From the NCBI GenBank assembly GCA_016875755.1, contig VGOX01000025.1, positions 1-13,258 of the forward strand: DNA of 13,258 bases, read 5' to 3'. The notes beneath the pieces were generated by a model. The model did no database searches. It was given only the letters and a program-made list of their open reading frames with translations, and was not told where the DNA came from. The position numbers and the translations under genes are program-made. Origin of the DNA: Chloroflexota bacterium. Its GTDB lineage: Bacteria > Chloroflexota > Anaerolineae > Anaerolineales > Villigracilaceae. This document shows, piece by piece, positions 1 through 6,790 of this stretch (positions are counted from its first letter, which is position 1; every line of letters begins with the position of its first letter).

Positions 1-1
1 T

Positions 2-679
2 CTGCCGGTGGAAATCCTCGATGAGGCTGGGCAAAAAGTGAGTGGAGTAACGTTATCGCCCGAAACCGTGCGGGTATCCCTGCCAGTAAGTCAGCAAGGC
101 GGGTATCGTGACGTGGCTGTAAAAGTAACCATCATTGGGCGGGTCGCGAGCGGGTATCGCCTCACAGACCTTTCAGTATTCCCCCCCGTGGTAACGGTCT
201 ATTCTTCTGACCCAGATCTGGTCGTCAGCCTGCCTGGTGTCATCGAAACACAACCGCTGGACCTGCAAAATGCGCAAGAAGATATCAATATGCGGCTGGC
301 ACTCAACCTGCCCGAGGGCATTTCGATCATCGGCGAGCAGACGGTGCTGGTACAAGCGGGGGTCTCACCCATCGAAAGTAGTGTTACACTGGCAGGTGAA
401 CGGATCGAGATCATCGGGCTCGAAAACGGGCTGACAGCGCAAGTCTCCCCCACCAGTGTGGATGTGATCCTCTCCGGCCCGCTTTCCCTGCTGGATACCC
501 TCACCCGCCAATCTGTCCGCGCCACAGTGGATCTGACAGGGCTGACCCCGGGCACCTACCAGCTAACGCCCAAGGTGGAGATCTTGATCGCGAACATTGT
601 GGTCGAGTCGATCCTTCCGAACACCATCGAAGTGGTGATCACACCGATAAGTACGCCAACACCAACCCCAAGACCCTAA
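2..679 (+). CDS. YbbR/CdaR-like domain protein, 5'-truncated
   Basis: This is the C-terminal part of a protein built of repeated YbbR domains. The frame is open to the left edge of the window, so the true start lies outside; the GTG at position 8 is simply an internal valine. About 225 residues are visible. They hold at least two to three beta-rich repeats of the type Gly-Tyr-Arg, hydrophobic strand, Pro-x-x-Val-x-Val, then a Leu-Pro or Leu-Thr-Pro-Gly-Thr-Tyr turn. The last roughly 12 residues are a Thr/Pro-rich tail (TPTPTPRP), common at the ends of exported Chloroflexota proteins. In Firmicutes, YbbR (CdaR) is a membrane-anchored regulator of the c-di-AMP cyclase CdaA, usually encoded next to it. 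An equivalent role here is inferred, because neither the membrane anchor nor a cyclase gene is in view. The family call is fairly safe; the c-di-AMP link is not proven. Confidence 0.8.
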   Translation: MPVEILDEAGQKVSGVTLSPETVRVSLPVSQQGGYRDVAVKVTIIGRVASGYRLTDLSVFPPVVTVYSSDPDLVVSLPGVIETQPLDLQNAQEDINMRLALNLPEGISIIGEQTVLVQAGVSPIESSVTLAGERIEIIGLENGLTAQVSPTSVDVILSGPLSLLDTLTRQSVRATVDLTGLTPGTYQLTPKVEILIANIVVESILPNTIEVVITPISTPTPTPRP

Positions 680-680
680 T

Positions 681-719
681 CATCAAACACATAAATACTG
701 TTTGATGCAGGAAATTTTT
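681..719 (+). terminator. Hairpin after the YbbR gene, weak terminator candidate
   Basis: A perfect 9-bp inverted repeat (CATCAAACA at 681-689, TGTTTGATG at 699-707) encloses a 9-base loop directly after the YbbR stop codon. The stem is AT-rich, and the T-run (ATTTTTA, 714-720) starts about seven bases after it instead of abutting it. It may be a leaky terminator or a processing hairpin between the YbbR gene and der. Confidence 0.4.
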
Positions 720-735
720 AGAAAGATATCGAATT

Positions 736-2100
736 ATGAAACCCATTGTTGCCCTAGTAGGAAGACCCAACGCCGGTAAATCCACGCTTTTCAACCGCCT
801 TGTCGGCGAGCGTATGGCGATTGTAGACGAAACACCCGGCACGACTCGTGACCGCCTTTTCGGCGAAGCGGAATGGAATGGACGCCAGTTCACCGTTGTG
901 GATACGGGCGGAATCGACCCCACCCACGGCGGTCGGACTCCGCTCTCAACTGGTTCGGTGGACTTTATCGATGACATACGCCGACAGGCTCAAGCCGCCA
1001 TTCAGGAAGCGGATGCAGTGTTCTTCGTCAACGACGGTGAGACCGGTGTTACCGAACCCGACCGTGAAGTGGCAAGCATTTTACGCCGCATGCAGCGCAA
1101 ACAACCCGATGGCAGTTTCCTGCCGCCGATCTTCGTTGTGGTTAATAAATGTGAATCAAGAGAACGGCGCGATCAAGTGGCTGAGTTCTATGAGCTGGGG
1201 CTGGGTGATCCATATCCCATCTCTGCCATACATGGAACCAACACAGGTGACCTGCTCGATGCGTTGGTTTCCGCCTTCCCTGAACTGCCAGAGGAAGAAG
1301 AGGATAACAACATCAAGATCGCCATCGTCGGCAAGCCGAATGCGGGCAAATCAAGCCTGCTGAACAAACTGGTCGGCGAAGAGCGGGTCATCGTCTCCCC
1401 CATTGCTGGGACAACCCGCGATGCCATTGACATGCAAATGGAATTTGAAGGCCTGCCGATCACCTTGATCGATACGGCTGGCATCCGTCGGCGCGGAAAG
1501 ATCGAAAAAGGCGTCGAGGAATACAGCGTCATCCGTGCGTTCAAAGCCATCGAACGCTGTGAAGTTGCCTTATTGATGATCGATGCCACCACAGGCATCA
1601 CCGCGCAGGATGCGCATATTGCAGGCTTCATAAAAGACCAATGGAAATCCTGTGTTGTGCTGGTGAATAAATGGGATGCTGTCGAAAAAGATGGCACCAC
1701 CATGGATGCCTACACCGAAAAAATCCTCAACGACCTGAATTTTGTGTCGTACGTGCCCATTCTCTACATCTCCGCCAAGACCGGCCAACGTGTAGATCAG
1801 GTTCTGCCGATGGCGTTGCGAGTACAGGAAGAACGCCTTGCGCGTTTGACGACCTCCACCATCAATGAGATCATTCATACGGCGCAGGACGCACACCCAC
1901 ATCCGTCTCATGCGGGGCGTCAGGTCAAGATGTTCTACGGCACGCAGGTCCGCAGTGATCCGCCGACTTTCCTGATCTACGTCAATGAACCATCCCTCTT
2001 CCATTTCACCTACTTGCGCTATCTTGAAAACCAGATCCGCAAGGAATACAGCTTCCTCGGAACTCCCATTCGAATTGTGACCAAGGGACGACGGGAATAA
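736..2100 (+). CDS. der: Ribosome biogenesis GTPase Der (EngA)
   Basis: Der is an essential GTPase with two tandem G domains that acts in 50S ribosomal subunit maturation. Both are visible. G domain 1 has the P-loop GRPNAGKST (residues 9-17), PGTTRD (34-39), DTGG (56-59), a G4 motif reading NKCE (137-140) and SA at 163-164. G domain 2 has GKPNAGKSS (199-207), DTAG (246-249), NKWD (311-314) and SAK (346-348). The C-terminal KH-like domain covers about residues 360-454, with the typical QVKMFYGTQ and FLIYVN stretches. The length, 454 residues, is normal for the family. Domain 1 is slightly enlarged around residues 62-74 and 119-130, and its G4 has Glu where NKxD has Asp. The ATG at 736 gives a proper N-terminus immediately before the P-loop. 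Its Shine-Dalgarno is weak (AGGAAA, about 20 bases upstream, is too far). Confidence 0.97.
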   Translation: MKPIVALVGRPNAGKSTLFNRLVGERMAIVDETPGTTRDRLFGEAEWNGRQFTVVDTGGIDPTHGGRTPLSTGSVDFIDDIRRQAQAAIQEADAVFFVNDGETGVTEPDREVASILRRMQRKQPDGSFLPPIFVVVNKCESRERRDQVAEFYELGLGDPYPISAIHGTNTGDLLDALVSAFPELPEEEEDNNIKIAIVGKPNAGKSSLLNKLVGEERVIVSPIAGTTRDAIDMQMEFEGLPITLIDTAGIRRRGKIEKGVEEYSVIRAFKAIERCEVALLMIDATTGITAQDAHIAGFIKDQWKSCVVLVNKWDAVEKDGTTMDAYTEKILNDLNFVSYVPILYISAKTGQRVDQVLPMALRVQEERLARLTTSTINEIIHTAQDAHPHPSHAGRQVKMFYGTQVRSDPPTFLIYVNEPSLFHFTYLRYLENQIRKEYSFLGTPIRIVTKGRRE

Positions 2101-2134
2101 TTTTTTTCACCTGCGCCAGCTACTGGCAAACGCA

Positions 2135-2194
2135 AAAGGACGAAGGACACAAAGTAAAACACATTGAATTTTGCTTTTGTGTCCTTCGTTTTTT
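2135..2194 (+). terminator. Long hairpin terminator after der
   Basis: The arms ACGAAGGACACAAA (2140-2153) and TTTGTGTCCTTCGT (2176-2189) are perfectly complementary over 14 bp. The stem extends outward through two G-T pairs and three A-T pairs. It ends in a six-T run (2189-2194), as expected for a Rho-independent terminator of der. The Shine-Dalgarno of the next gene follows within a few bases, so this hairpin also decides how much read-through reaches the DUF3054 gene. The arms look like a dispersed palindromic repeat rather than unique sequence. Confidence 0.75.
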
Positions 2195-2204
2195 ATAGGA
2201 AGAA

Positions 2205-2588
2205 ATGAACAAAAAAACCATCCTCATCCTCGGCGATATTCTCGCCATTGCCATCCTCACACTGATCGGCTTCGCCACCCACGGCACGACGGATATGTCC
2301 TACCTGCCGCGCATGGCAGCGGCATTCTTTCCCGTGCTATTTGCATGGTTTGTCCTTGCACCCTGGTTCGGCTTGTTCGATGAACAGGTGAATGAAAATC
2401 ACAAACTACTTTGGCGCGTGGCACTTGTTTCGCTTTTTGCCGCGCCGCTGGCAACCACTCTGCGCGCCGCCTGGCTTGGCTCCACTGCATTGCCGCTTTT
2501 CACCTTCATCCTCGGAAGTTCCAATGCACTCGGCATGACCGTCTGGCGTTGGCTTTATACTTTCATTGCAAAGCGTTTTCCAAAATAA
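2205..2588 (+). CDS. DUF3054 family integral membrane protein
   Basis: A 127-residue, very hydrophobic protein recognised as the DUF3054 family, whose biochemical function is not known. Four membrane helices can be placed at about residues 5-23, 32-52, 68-87 and 95-115. Between helices 2 and 3 lies a short polar loop (DEQVNENHK), and the protein ends in the basic tail KRFPK. Family-typical features visible here are the early Asp in GDILAI and the conserved Arg/Trp positions in helices 3 and 4. The ATG at 2205 is preceded by AGGA (2197-2200), at short spacing. The gene lies between the der terminator and the sigma-factor gene, 31 bases before the latter, so the three may not share a transcript. 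No role can be inferred from the neighbours. Confidence 0.82.
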   Translation: MNKKTILILGDILAIAILTLIGFATHGTTDMSYLPRMAAAFFPVLFAWFVLAPWFGLFDEQVNENHKLLWRVALVSLFAAPLATTLRAAWLGSTALPLFTFILGSSNALGMTVWRWLYTFIAKRFPK

Positions 2589-2607
2589 TTCACATCAAAT
2601 AAAGCGG

Positions 2608-2619
2608 TAAAATAATTGC
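2608..2619 (+). promoter_or_regulatory. Possible -10 box of the sigma-factor gene, near-leaderless
   Basis: TAAAAT at 2608-2613 ends six bases before the ATG at 2620. No Shine-Dalgarno is visible between the previous stop codon and this ATG. A transcript starting about seven bases past the -10 box would begin at or next to the ATG. No convincing -35 hexamer is present at 16-18 bases. Confidence 0.35.
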
Positions 2620-3228
2620 ATGGACGAAACCGCTCTCATTCAATCTGCACAACAAGGTGATCTGGACGCGTTCAATACACTCATCCTGCATTATCAGGAT
2701 ACCGTCTTCAACACCGCCCTGCGCATTCTTGGAGATGAAGATCAAGCACAAGATGCCGCGCAGGAAGCATTTATCTCCGCCTTCCACAGTATCACTTCAT
2801 TCCGCGGCGGCTCCTTCAAAGCATGGATCATGCGTACGGTCACCAATGCCTGTTATGACGAACTGCGCCGCCAAAAACGCCGCCCCACCACCCCGCTTGA
2901 ACCTGAAACCAACGACGGCGAAGAAATGGATTCGCCGAAATGGCTGGCTGACTCAAGCATGACACCCGACCAAAAAGCCGAAGCCGACGAACTCGAACAT
3001 GCCATTCAGCACTGTCTAGATGCACTCCCAACCGAATTCCGCAGTGTGGTCGTGCTCGCCGACATTCAAGGCATGGACTACAGCGAAGTCGCAGCCGCGG
3101 CACATGTCCCGCTTGGCACCATAAAAAGCCGCCTTGCGCGCGCGCGATTAAGATTACGTGAGTGTTTGCGATCCTTCAAGGAACTTTTGCCCGCTTCATT
3201 TCGTCTAGAAGGGGAAAACACCCTATGA
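2620..3228 (+). CDS. ECF-type RNA polymerase sigma factor (sigma-70 family)
   Basis: A 202-residue extracytoplasmic-function sigma factor with only regions 2 and 4. Region 2 spans about residues 15-85: the DxxDAQDxxQExF helix at 41-52, then a 2.3/2.4 section containing FRGGSFKAWIMRTVTN, which melts and reads the -10 element. An acidic linker (about 90-120) follows. Region 4 spans about 122-175: LPTEFRSVVVLADIQGMDYSEVA, then the helix-turn-helix PLGTIKSRLARARLRLRE, which reads the -35 element. The length is within the usual range. Its stop codon overlaps the start of the anti-sigma gene by four bases (ATGA), a typical sign of translational coupling and partner stoichiometry. No Shine-Dalgarno precedes the ATG, so translation may be leaderless. 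The regulon cannot be told from the sequence. Confidence 0.93.
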   Translation: MDETALIQSAQQGDLDAFNTLILHYQDTVFNTALRILGDEDQAQDAAQEAFISAFHSITSFRGGSFKAWIMRTVTNACYDELRRQKRRPTTPLEPETNDGEEMDSPKWLADSSMTPDQKAEADELEHAIQHCLDALPTEFRSVVVLADIQGMDYSEVAAAAHVPLGTIKSRLARARLRLRECLRSFKELLPASFRLEGENTL

Positions 3229-3929
3229 AAAATTTCCGCGAAATCGAACAACTCTCCGCATATCTCGATGGACAGCTTAAAGCTTCTGAAGCAGCTCGAT
3301 TGGAGTCACGCCTCAAATCGGACCCTGAGCTTGCTTCTGTTTTAAGCGACCTTCGCGCCACCCGGGGTATTCTCGGCAAACTACCAAAGCGCAAAGCACC
3401 GCGCAACTTTACCCTCACCCGCAAAATGGTGGGGCTCAAACCACCCCTTCCAAGAACCTATCCCCTATTCCGTTTGGCAACGGTCTTCTCAACATTCATG
3501 CTCATGCTTTCATTCACAGTGAACGCCATGTCACCGTATGTCAGTTTCAGCGCGCCTGCACCTGCCTATGGGTTTGGAGGCGGCGGCGGTGACGAGTTGT
3601 CTGTCGGCGGAGGATGTGAAGGCCCATGCCCCGAGGAAGCCGCAGCAACAGAAGCGCCCATGCTCGAACTGGAACCGCCAGCCGCAGCGGAAGAAGGAGC
3701 ACTCCCTGCACCTGAACCACAAATGGATACGATGCAAGCACCCAAAGAGGCAGGCAGTGAATCAGAATACCAGAATCAGGCTATGGCCGAGGAGGAAGCG
3801 CAGCGCAATGCACAACCTGTTGAAGCGCCGATCTCCATGCTTTGGCAAATCATTTTCCTGGTCATCGGCATCCTGAGCGGTGGGTTGATGTGGTTCATGC
3901 GCCGGTCTGCTCTGAAAAAATGGCAATAG
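3225..3929 (+). CDS. Membrane anti-sigma factor, cognate to the upstream ECF sigma
   Basis: A 234-residue protein translated from the ATG overlapping the sigma-factor stop codon, with AAGGGG about ten bases upstream. The longer open frame to 3162 lies inside the sigma gene and is not the start. The N-terminal 50 residues (LSAYLDGQLKASEAARLESRLKSDPEL...) are a helical anti-sigma domain that should clamp the sigma factor. It lacks the HxxxCxxC zinc motif of ZAS-type anti-sigmas. A first membrane helix lies at about 81-102, then a long Gly-, Ala-, Glu- and Pro-rich segment (about 105-200) that would face outside. A second helix follows at about 203-225, with a basic C-terminus. Two helices with an extracellular low-complexity loop are unusual for a simple single-pass anti-sigma. 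Sequestration of the sigma at the membrane is inferred from gene order and domain type. Confidence 0.85.
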   Translation: MKNFREIEQLSAYLDGQLKASEAARLESRLKSDPELASVLSDLRATRGILGKLPKRKAPRNFTLTRKMVGLKPPLPRTYPLFRLATVFSTFMLMLSFTVNAMSPYVSFSAPAPAYGFGGGGGDELSVGGGCEGPCPEEAAATEAPMLELEPPAAAEEGALPAPEPQMDTMQAPKEAGSESEYQNQAMAEEEAQRNAQPVEAPISMLWQIIFLVIGILSGGLMWFMRRSALKKWQ

Positions 3930-3935
3930 CCTTAT

Positions 3936-4424
3936 ATGGCTCGCGATAGTTTTATAAAATTCTGCCCGCGGTGTGGAACGCAGGTGACGCATGAAGAAAA
4001 GTTTGGTCATGTACGCCCTGTTTGCCCGCAATGCAGGTGGATTCATTTTCAAGACCCGAAGGTTGCGGCGGCGGTCCTGATCGAACAGGATGGCCGCGTA
4101 TTGTTGGTGAGGCGAGTCAATGAGCCGTTTCGCGGCATGTGGACGCTGCCTGCTGGTTTCGTGAACGGGGGCGAAAACCCCGCCGAAGCAGCCGAGCGGG
4201 AATGTTTGGAAGAGACTGGTTTGACCGTGCGTATCACGCGTGTGTTGGATGTCATCTCTGGCAGGGAGCATGAACGCGGCGCGGATTTCATTATCGTTTA
4301 TCTGGCGGAAGTGCTGGGCGGAGAAATGTCGGCAGCGGATGATGCCGATGCGGTGGAATGGTTCGAACGTGAGCATTTACCCCCGCTGGCGTTTCGAGCA
4401 ACACAAAAGGTTTTACAAAAATAA
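3936..4424 (+). CDS. Nudix hydrolase with N-terminal zinc ribbon
   Basis: A 162-residue enzyme. The N-terminus is a zinc ribbon (CPRC at 10-13, CPQC at 30-33), followed by the Nudix fold from about residue 42. The Nudix box is complete: G74, E80, R88-E89, E92-E93, G95, matching Gx5Ex7REUxEExGU, so it should be an active metal-dependent hydrolase of a nucleoside diphosphate linked to another group. NudC-type NADH/NAD-cap hydrolases also carry a zinc ribbon. This protein is shorter, and nothing in it fixes the substrate; ADP-ribose or NADH are possible. It starts six bases after the anti-sigma stop codon without a clear Shine-Dalgarno, suggesting coupled translation as the third gene of the sigma operon. 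It ends at a strong bidirectional terminator. Confidence 0.9.
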   Translation: MARDSFIKFCPRCGTQVTHEEKFGHVRPVCPQCRWIHFQDPKVAAAVLIEQDGRVLLVRRVNEPFRGMWTLPAGFVNGGENPAEAAERECLEETGLTVRITRVLDVISGREHERGADFIIVYLAEVLGGEMSAADDADAVEWFEREHLPPLAFRATQKVLQK

Positions 4425-4457
4425 AAAGACTTCGGAGATCAACTCCGAAGTCTTTTT
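4423..4457. terminator. Bidirectional intrinsic terminator between convergent genes
   Basis: A perfect 15-bp stem (4423-4437 with 4443-4457; core GACTTCGGAG/CTCCGAAGTC) encloses a five-base loop, with A5 on one side and T5 on the other. It overlaps the last bases of the Nudix stop codon. It can terminate the plus-strand sigma operon as well as the minus-strand peptidase gene ending at 4472. Confidence 0.92.
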
Positions 4458-4471
4458 ATTGGGTTATTTAT

Positions 4472-6601
4472 TTACTCGTACTGGTACGTGAAGAATTCAT
4501 AGCTTTCCTTCGTGTTGTTGTCAAAGTCCACGGCATAGAAACCGACGGCATAATCACCATCCACAAGGTAGCGGGATTCGAACCAGAAGCCTTGTTCACC
4601 GTAGGTGAAGACCACGCCGCCCAATGAGTAATCGAAGTATGTCTCATCGTTCTCATCGAAGTAATAGGACTGGACGTAATCTTCGAACTGGTCGCCGATC
4701 TGCGGCGTGATGGCGACCGCTGTGGCAACGCCGTCACCATCGGGGTCAGGCAGCGCATAAACTTGCAGCAAATTGCCATCTGGGTCGAAGACCAGTTTCG
4801 CATCCACGGGTGCACCGTTGACGGGGGTGTATTGTCCATACAATGAATAGGTGGAAATCCCATCTGCGCTGAGATATTCATCAGGTTCAAAGAGTGCAAA
4901 TTCCTCGTTGACGCCATCTTTCAACACCCAGAGACTCGGCACCCATTCGTTGGTCACTTCAATTGGGCTAGGACCATAATCGGGGACTGTCACACCGCCT
5001 ATGTTCGTTGTGTTGTCTGCGAAATGATATAAAGTATCCGCCACCCAATAGGCATCTGCTTCGGGGTTGTAGAAATAGAGGATGAAATAAATATACGACA
5101 CATCACCCGTGACGGTGGTAGAGAGGGTCAGCGTTTCGTCACCCGTGATGAGTGTATCTGAAAGTGTAACAGGCTCAATGGAAAAATCTGAGGCGCCCGG
5201 GGCGATCACGGTGCTGGTACGGGTGGGTGCGTATGCCTGTCCCACTTGCGGCACGTATGCCTGTCCTGTGTAATGGAAGGCGAGGAATTCGTCCCATGAC
5301 GATTGCTGGAGGAAGGCGGCTGCATCCACCGCATAACGCAGGGGGGCATCATTGTCGAATTCAGTGAAGATATAAATATCCGAGATGGGAAAATGGAAGG
5401 ACATGCCATACGACCCGTTCATGCGCGCACCGTTTTTTTCCGCTATCACAGCCGCATCGATCGCTGTGCGGAGTTGCTGCGAAGATTGAACGATGGCAGG
5501 GTCATTGGTGGTGGCCATGATCTCCGCAAAGTGACTCAGGTCGATATAGGGAGATGGAAGTTCCTCACCAAAGACCGAGTAATAACTACGGGTATACCCG
5601 CGTCCTTCTGCCACCCATTGCTGGTCCACGTTGGTGAGCGTGGTAATAAACTGATTCATGGCACTGATAACTTCAGGCATGCGCGCGCTTTCGATGGCGC
5701 TCAAGGTGGTATCCGCTTCGATCTCTGCGATCTCGTTGGAAGAACGGCTCAAGGTCAGAATGACATCATCCACAATATATGTAGAAACAATCGACTGCGA
5801 CAGTTCGCGTCCGCTGACGGTGGGGTTCTGGACAAGTTGCCCCAGCCACGCAGCGTACGCCCATCCTGTAGCAGGTTCCACTTCTTCTGAAGCGATCATG
5901 TAATTGGAATAGGGATAGAGCGCCCCAAAGACCTCAACCATGCCCATTAGACAGGCGTCGAAACCAATGATCTCGAATTTCTGTCCGTTCATCTGCGACT
6001 GCACCTGGGCAATGGCATTGGTGATCTCGGGCAGTGACAGGCTATTGCCTGATTCGAGATCGGAGAAGCCTTCTGCCCAACCGCTGCCATGATCAGACAT
6101 GATCAGCGCGTACTTTTTAGCTGGGTAATTTTGAACAGACCAACTTACAAAATCCACAAGAGTTTGCGGGGAGCCCATGTCTGCTTCACCGATATATTCC
6201 ACCACGGGAGAATTGATCGCATTTAGATCATCTTCCTGCGTCACCAAATAGCGGCGTGTATCCGTCCAATCACCATCACCGTTGAAGCCGCCCACGGCGC
6301 GATCGAGCTGCACCACAATATTGACCTGTGACGTGGACCCCACCAGTTCCATTTCATTCACATCGAACCACAAGTCGCCTTCCAGAATGTCATCATCCGC
6401 ATCGGCATAGACGATGATCGTCCATTCGGGCAGGTTGGTTGTATCCACAGGAGCAAGGGGCTGGCTTGGGGATGGCGATGAAAATCCACTAATCAGGGTA
6501 TCGCCGTAAAAATAAAGGCCGATCACCGCGCAACAGATACAAGCCAGACAAAGGACGATCACCGCAATGATGGCAGGAATGCCAAATTTTGCACCATTCA
6601 T
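4472..6601 (-). CDS. Membrane-anchored clostripain-family (C11) cysteine peptidase
   Basis: A 709-residue protein. Residues 8-32 form one hydrophobic signal-anchor with several cysteines, followed by a Ser/Pro-rich spacer (38-55), so the rest is probably outside the cell. The peptidase C11 domain starts at about 58 (EWTIIVYADADDD). It carries the catalytic dyad of clan CD: His171 in SDHGSGW and Cys217 in GFDACLMG, each after a hydrophobic strand. Family-typical markers are the DGDWTDTRRY segment (109-118) and SEEVEPATGW (238 on). Beyond about residue 400 comes a beta-rich region with no recognised domain, acidic and aromatic. C11 enzymes cleave after basic residues and often self-process; the substrate here is unknown. 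A GGAGG Shine-Dalgarno lies six bases before the start. The gene is divergent from the gcv operon and convergent with the Nudix gene. Confidence 0.88.
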   Translation of the reverse strand: MNGAKFGIPAIIAVIVLCLACICCAVIGLYFYGDTLISGFSSPSPSQPLAPVDTTNLPEWTIIVYADADDDILEGDLWFDVNEMELVGSTSQVNIVVQLDRAVGGFNGDGDWTDTRRYLVTQEDDLNAINSPVVEYIGEADMGSPQTLVDFVSWSVQNYPAKKYALIMSDHGSGWAEGFSDLESGNSLSLPEITNAIAQVQSQMNGQKFEIIGFDACLMGMVEVFGALYPYSNYMIASEEVEPATGWAYAAWLGQLVQNPTVSGRELSQSIVSTYIVDDVILTLSRSSNEIAEIEADTTLSAIESARMPEVISAMNQFITTLTNVDQQWVAEGRGYTRSYYSVFGEELPSPYIDLSHFAEIMATTNDPAIVQSSQQLRTAIDAAVIAEKNGARMNGSYGMSFHFPISDIYIFTEFDNDAPLRYAVDAAAFLQQSSWDEFLAFHYTGQAYVPQVGQAYAPTRTSTVIAPGASDFSIEPVTLSDTLITGDETLTLSTTVTGDVSYIYFILYFYNPEADAYWVADTLYHFADNTTNIGGVTVPDYGPSPIEVTNEWVPSLWVLKDGVNEEFALFEPDEYLSADGISTYSLYGQYTPVNGAPVDAKLVFDPDGNLLQVYALPDPDGDGVATAVAITPQIGDQFEDYVQSYYFDENDETYFDYSLGGVVFTYGEQGFWFESRYLVDGDYAVGFYAVDFDNNTKESYEFFTYQYE

Positions 6602-6678
6602 AAAACGCCTCCATATTTCGATTCAAATAAAGGTTTCAGACCTGCCATCCATCCAATTATTCACAGATGGAGACCTAA

Positions 6679-6684
6679 ATCATA
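6679..6684 (-). promoter_or_regulatory. Possible -10 box of the C11 peptidase gene
   Basis: On the minus strand TATGAT lies about 78 bases upstream of the peptidase start, within the roughly 140-base stretch between it and the divergent gcv promoter. A poor -35 (TTTCAG) is at about the right distance. No other obvious promoter was seen in that stretch. Confidence 0.3.
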
Positions 6685-6741
6685 GTACCATGAATCCGAC
6701 GCTGAAAGCAGAATCCATTGGCATTTCATGACGTTTCTCCC

Positions 6742-6770
6742 TTGACTTTGGTTCCCCTCGCTCATAAAAT
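6742..6770 (+). promoter_or_regulatory. Sigma70-type promoter of the gcv operon
   Basis: TTGACT (6742-6747) and TAAAAT (6765-6770) are separated by exactly 17 bases. Transcription would start near 6777, some 14 bases before the first riboswitch helix, which is where a riboswitch leader should begin. Confidence 0.7.
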
Positions 6771-6790
6771 GGAAGCACAATTGAACGGCA

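Noticed and set aside
3162..3224. Longer N-terminus for the anti-sigma factor beginning at 3162
   Set aside because: The extra 21 residues lie entirely inside the sigma gene and lack a ribosome site. The ATG at 3225 has AAGGGG upstream and the classic ATGA overlap.
3762..4376. 204-codon minus-strand open frame
   Set aside because: It lies opposite the anti-sigma end and the Nudix gene, both with clear family motifs. The antisense peptide resembles nothing recognisable.
5303..5890. 195-codon plus-strand open frame within the peptidase gene
   Set aside because: It is antisense to the C11 peptidase, with no ribosome site and no family resemblance.
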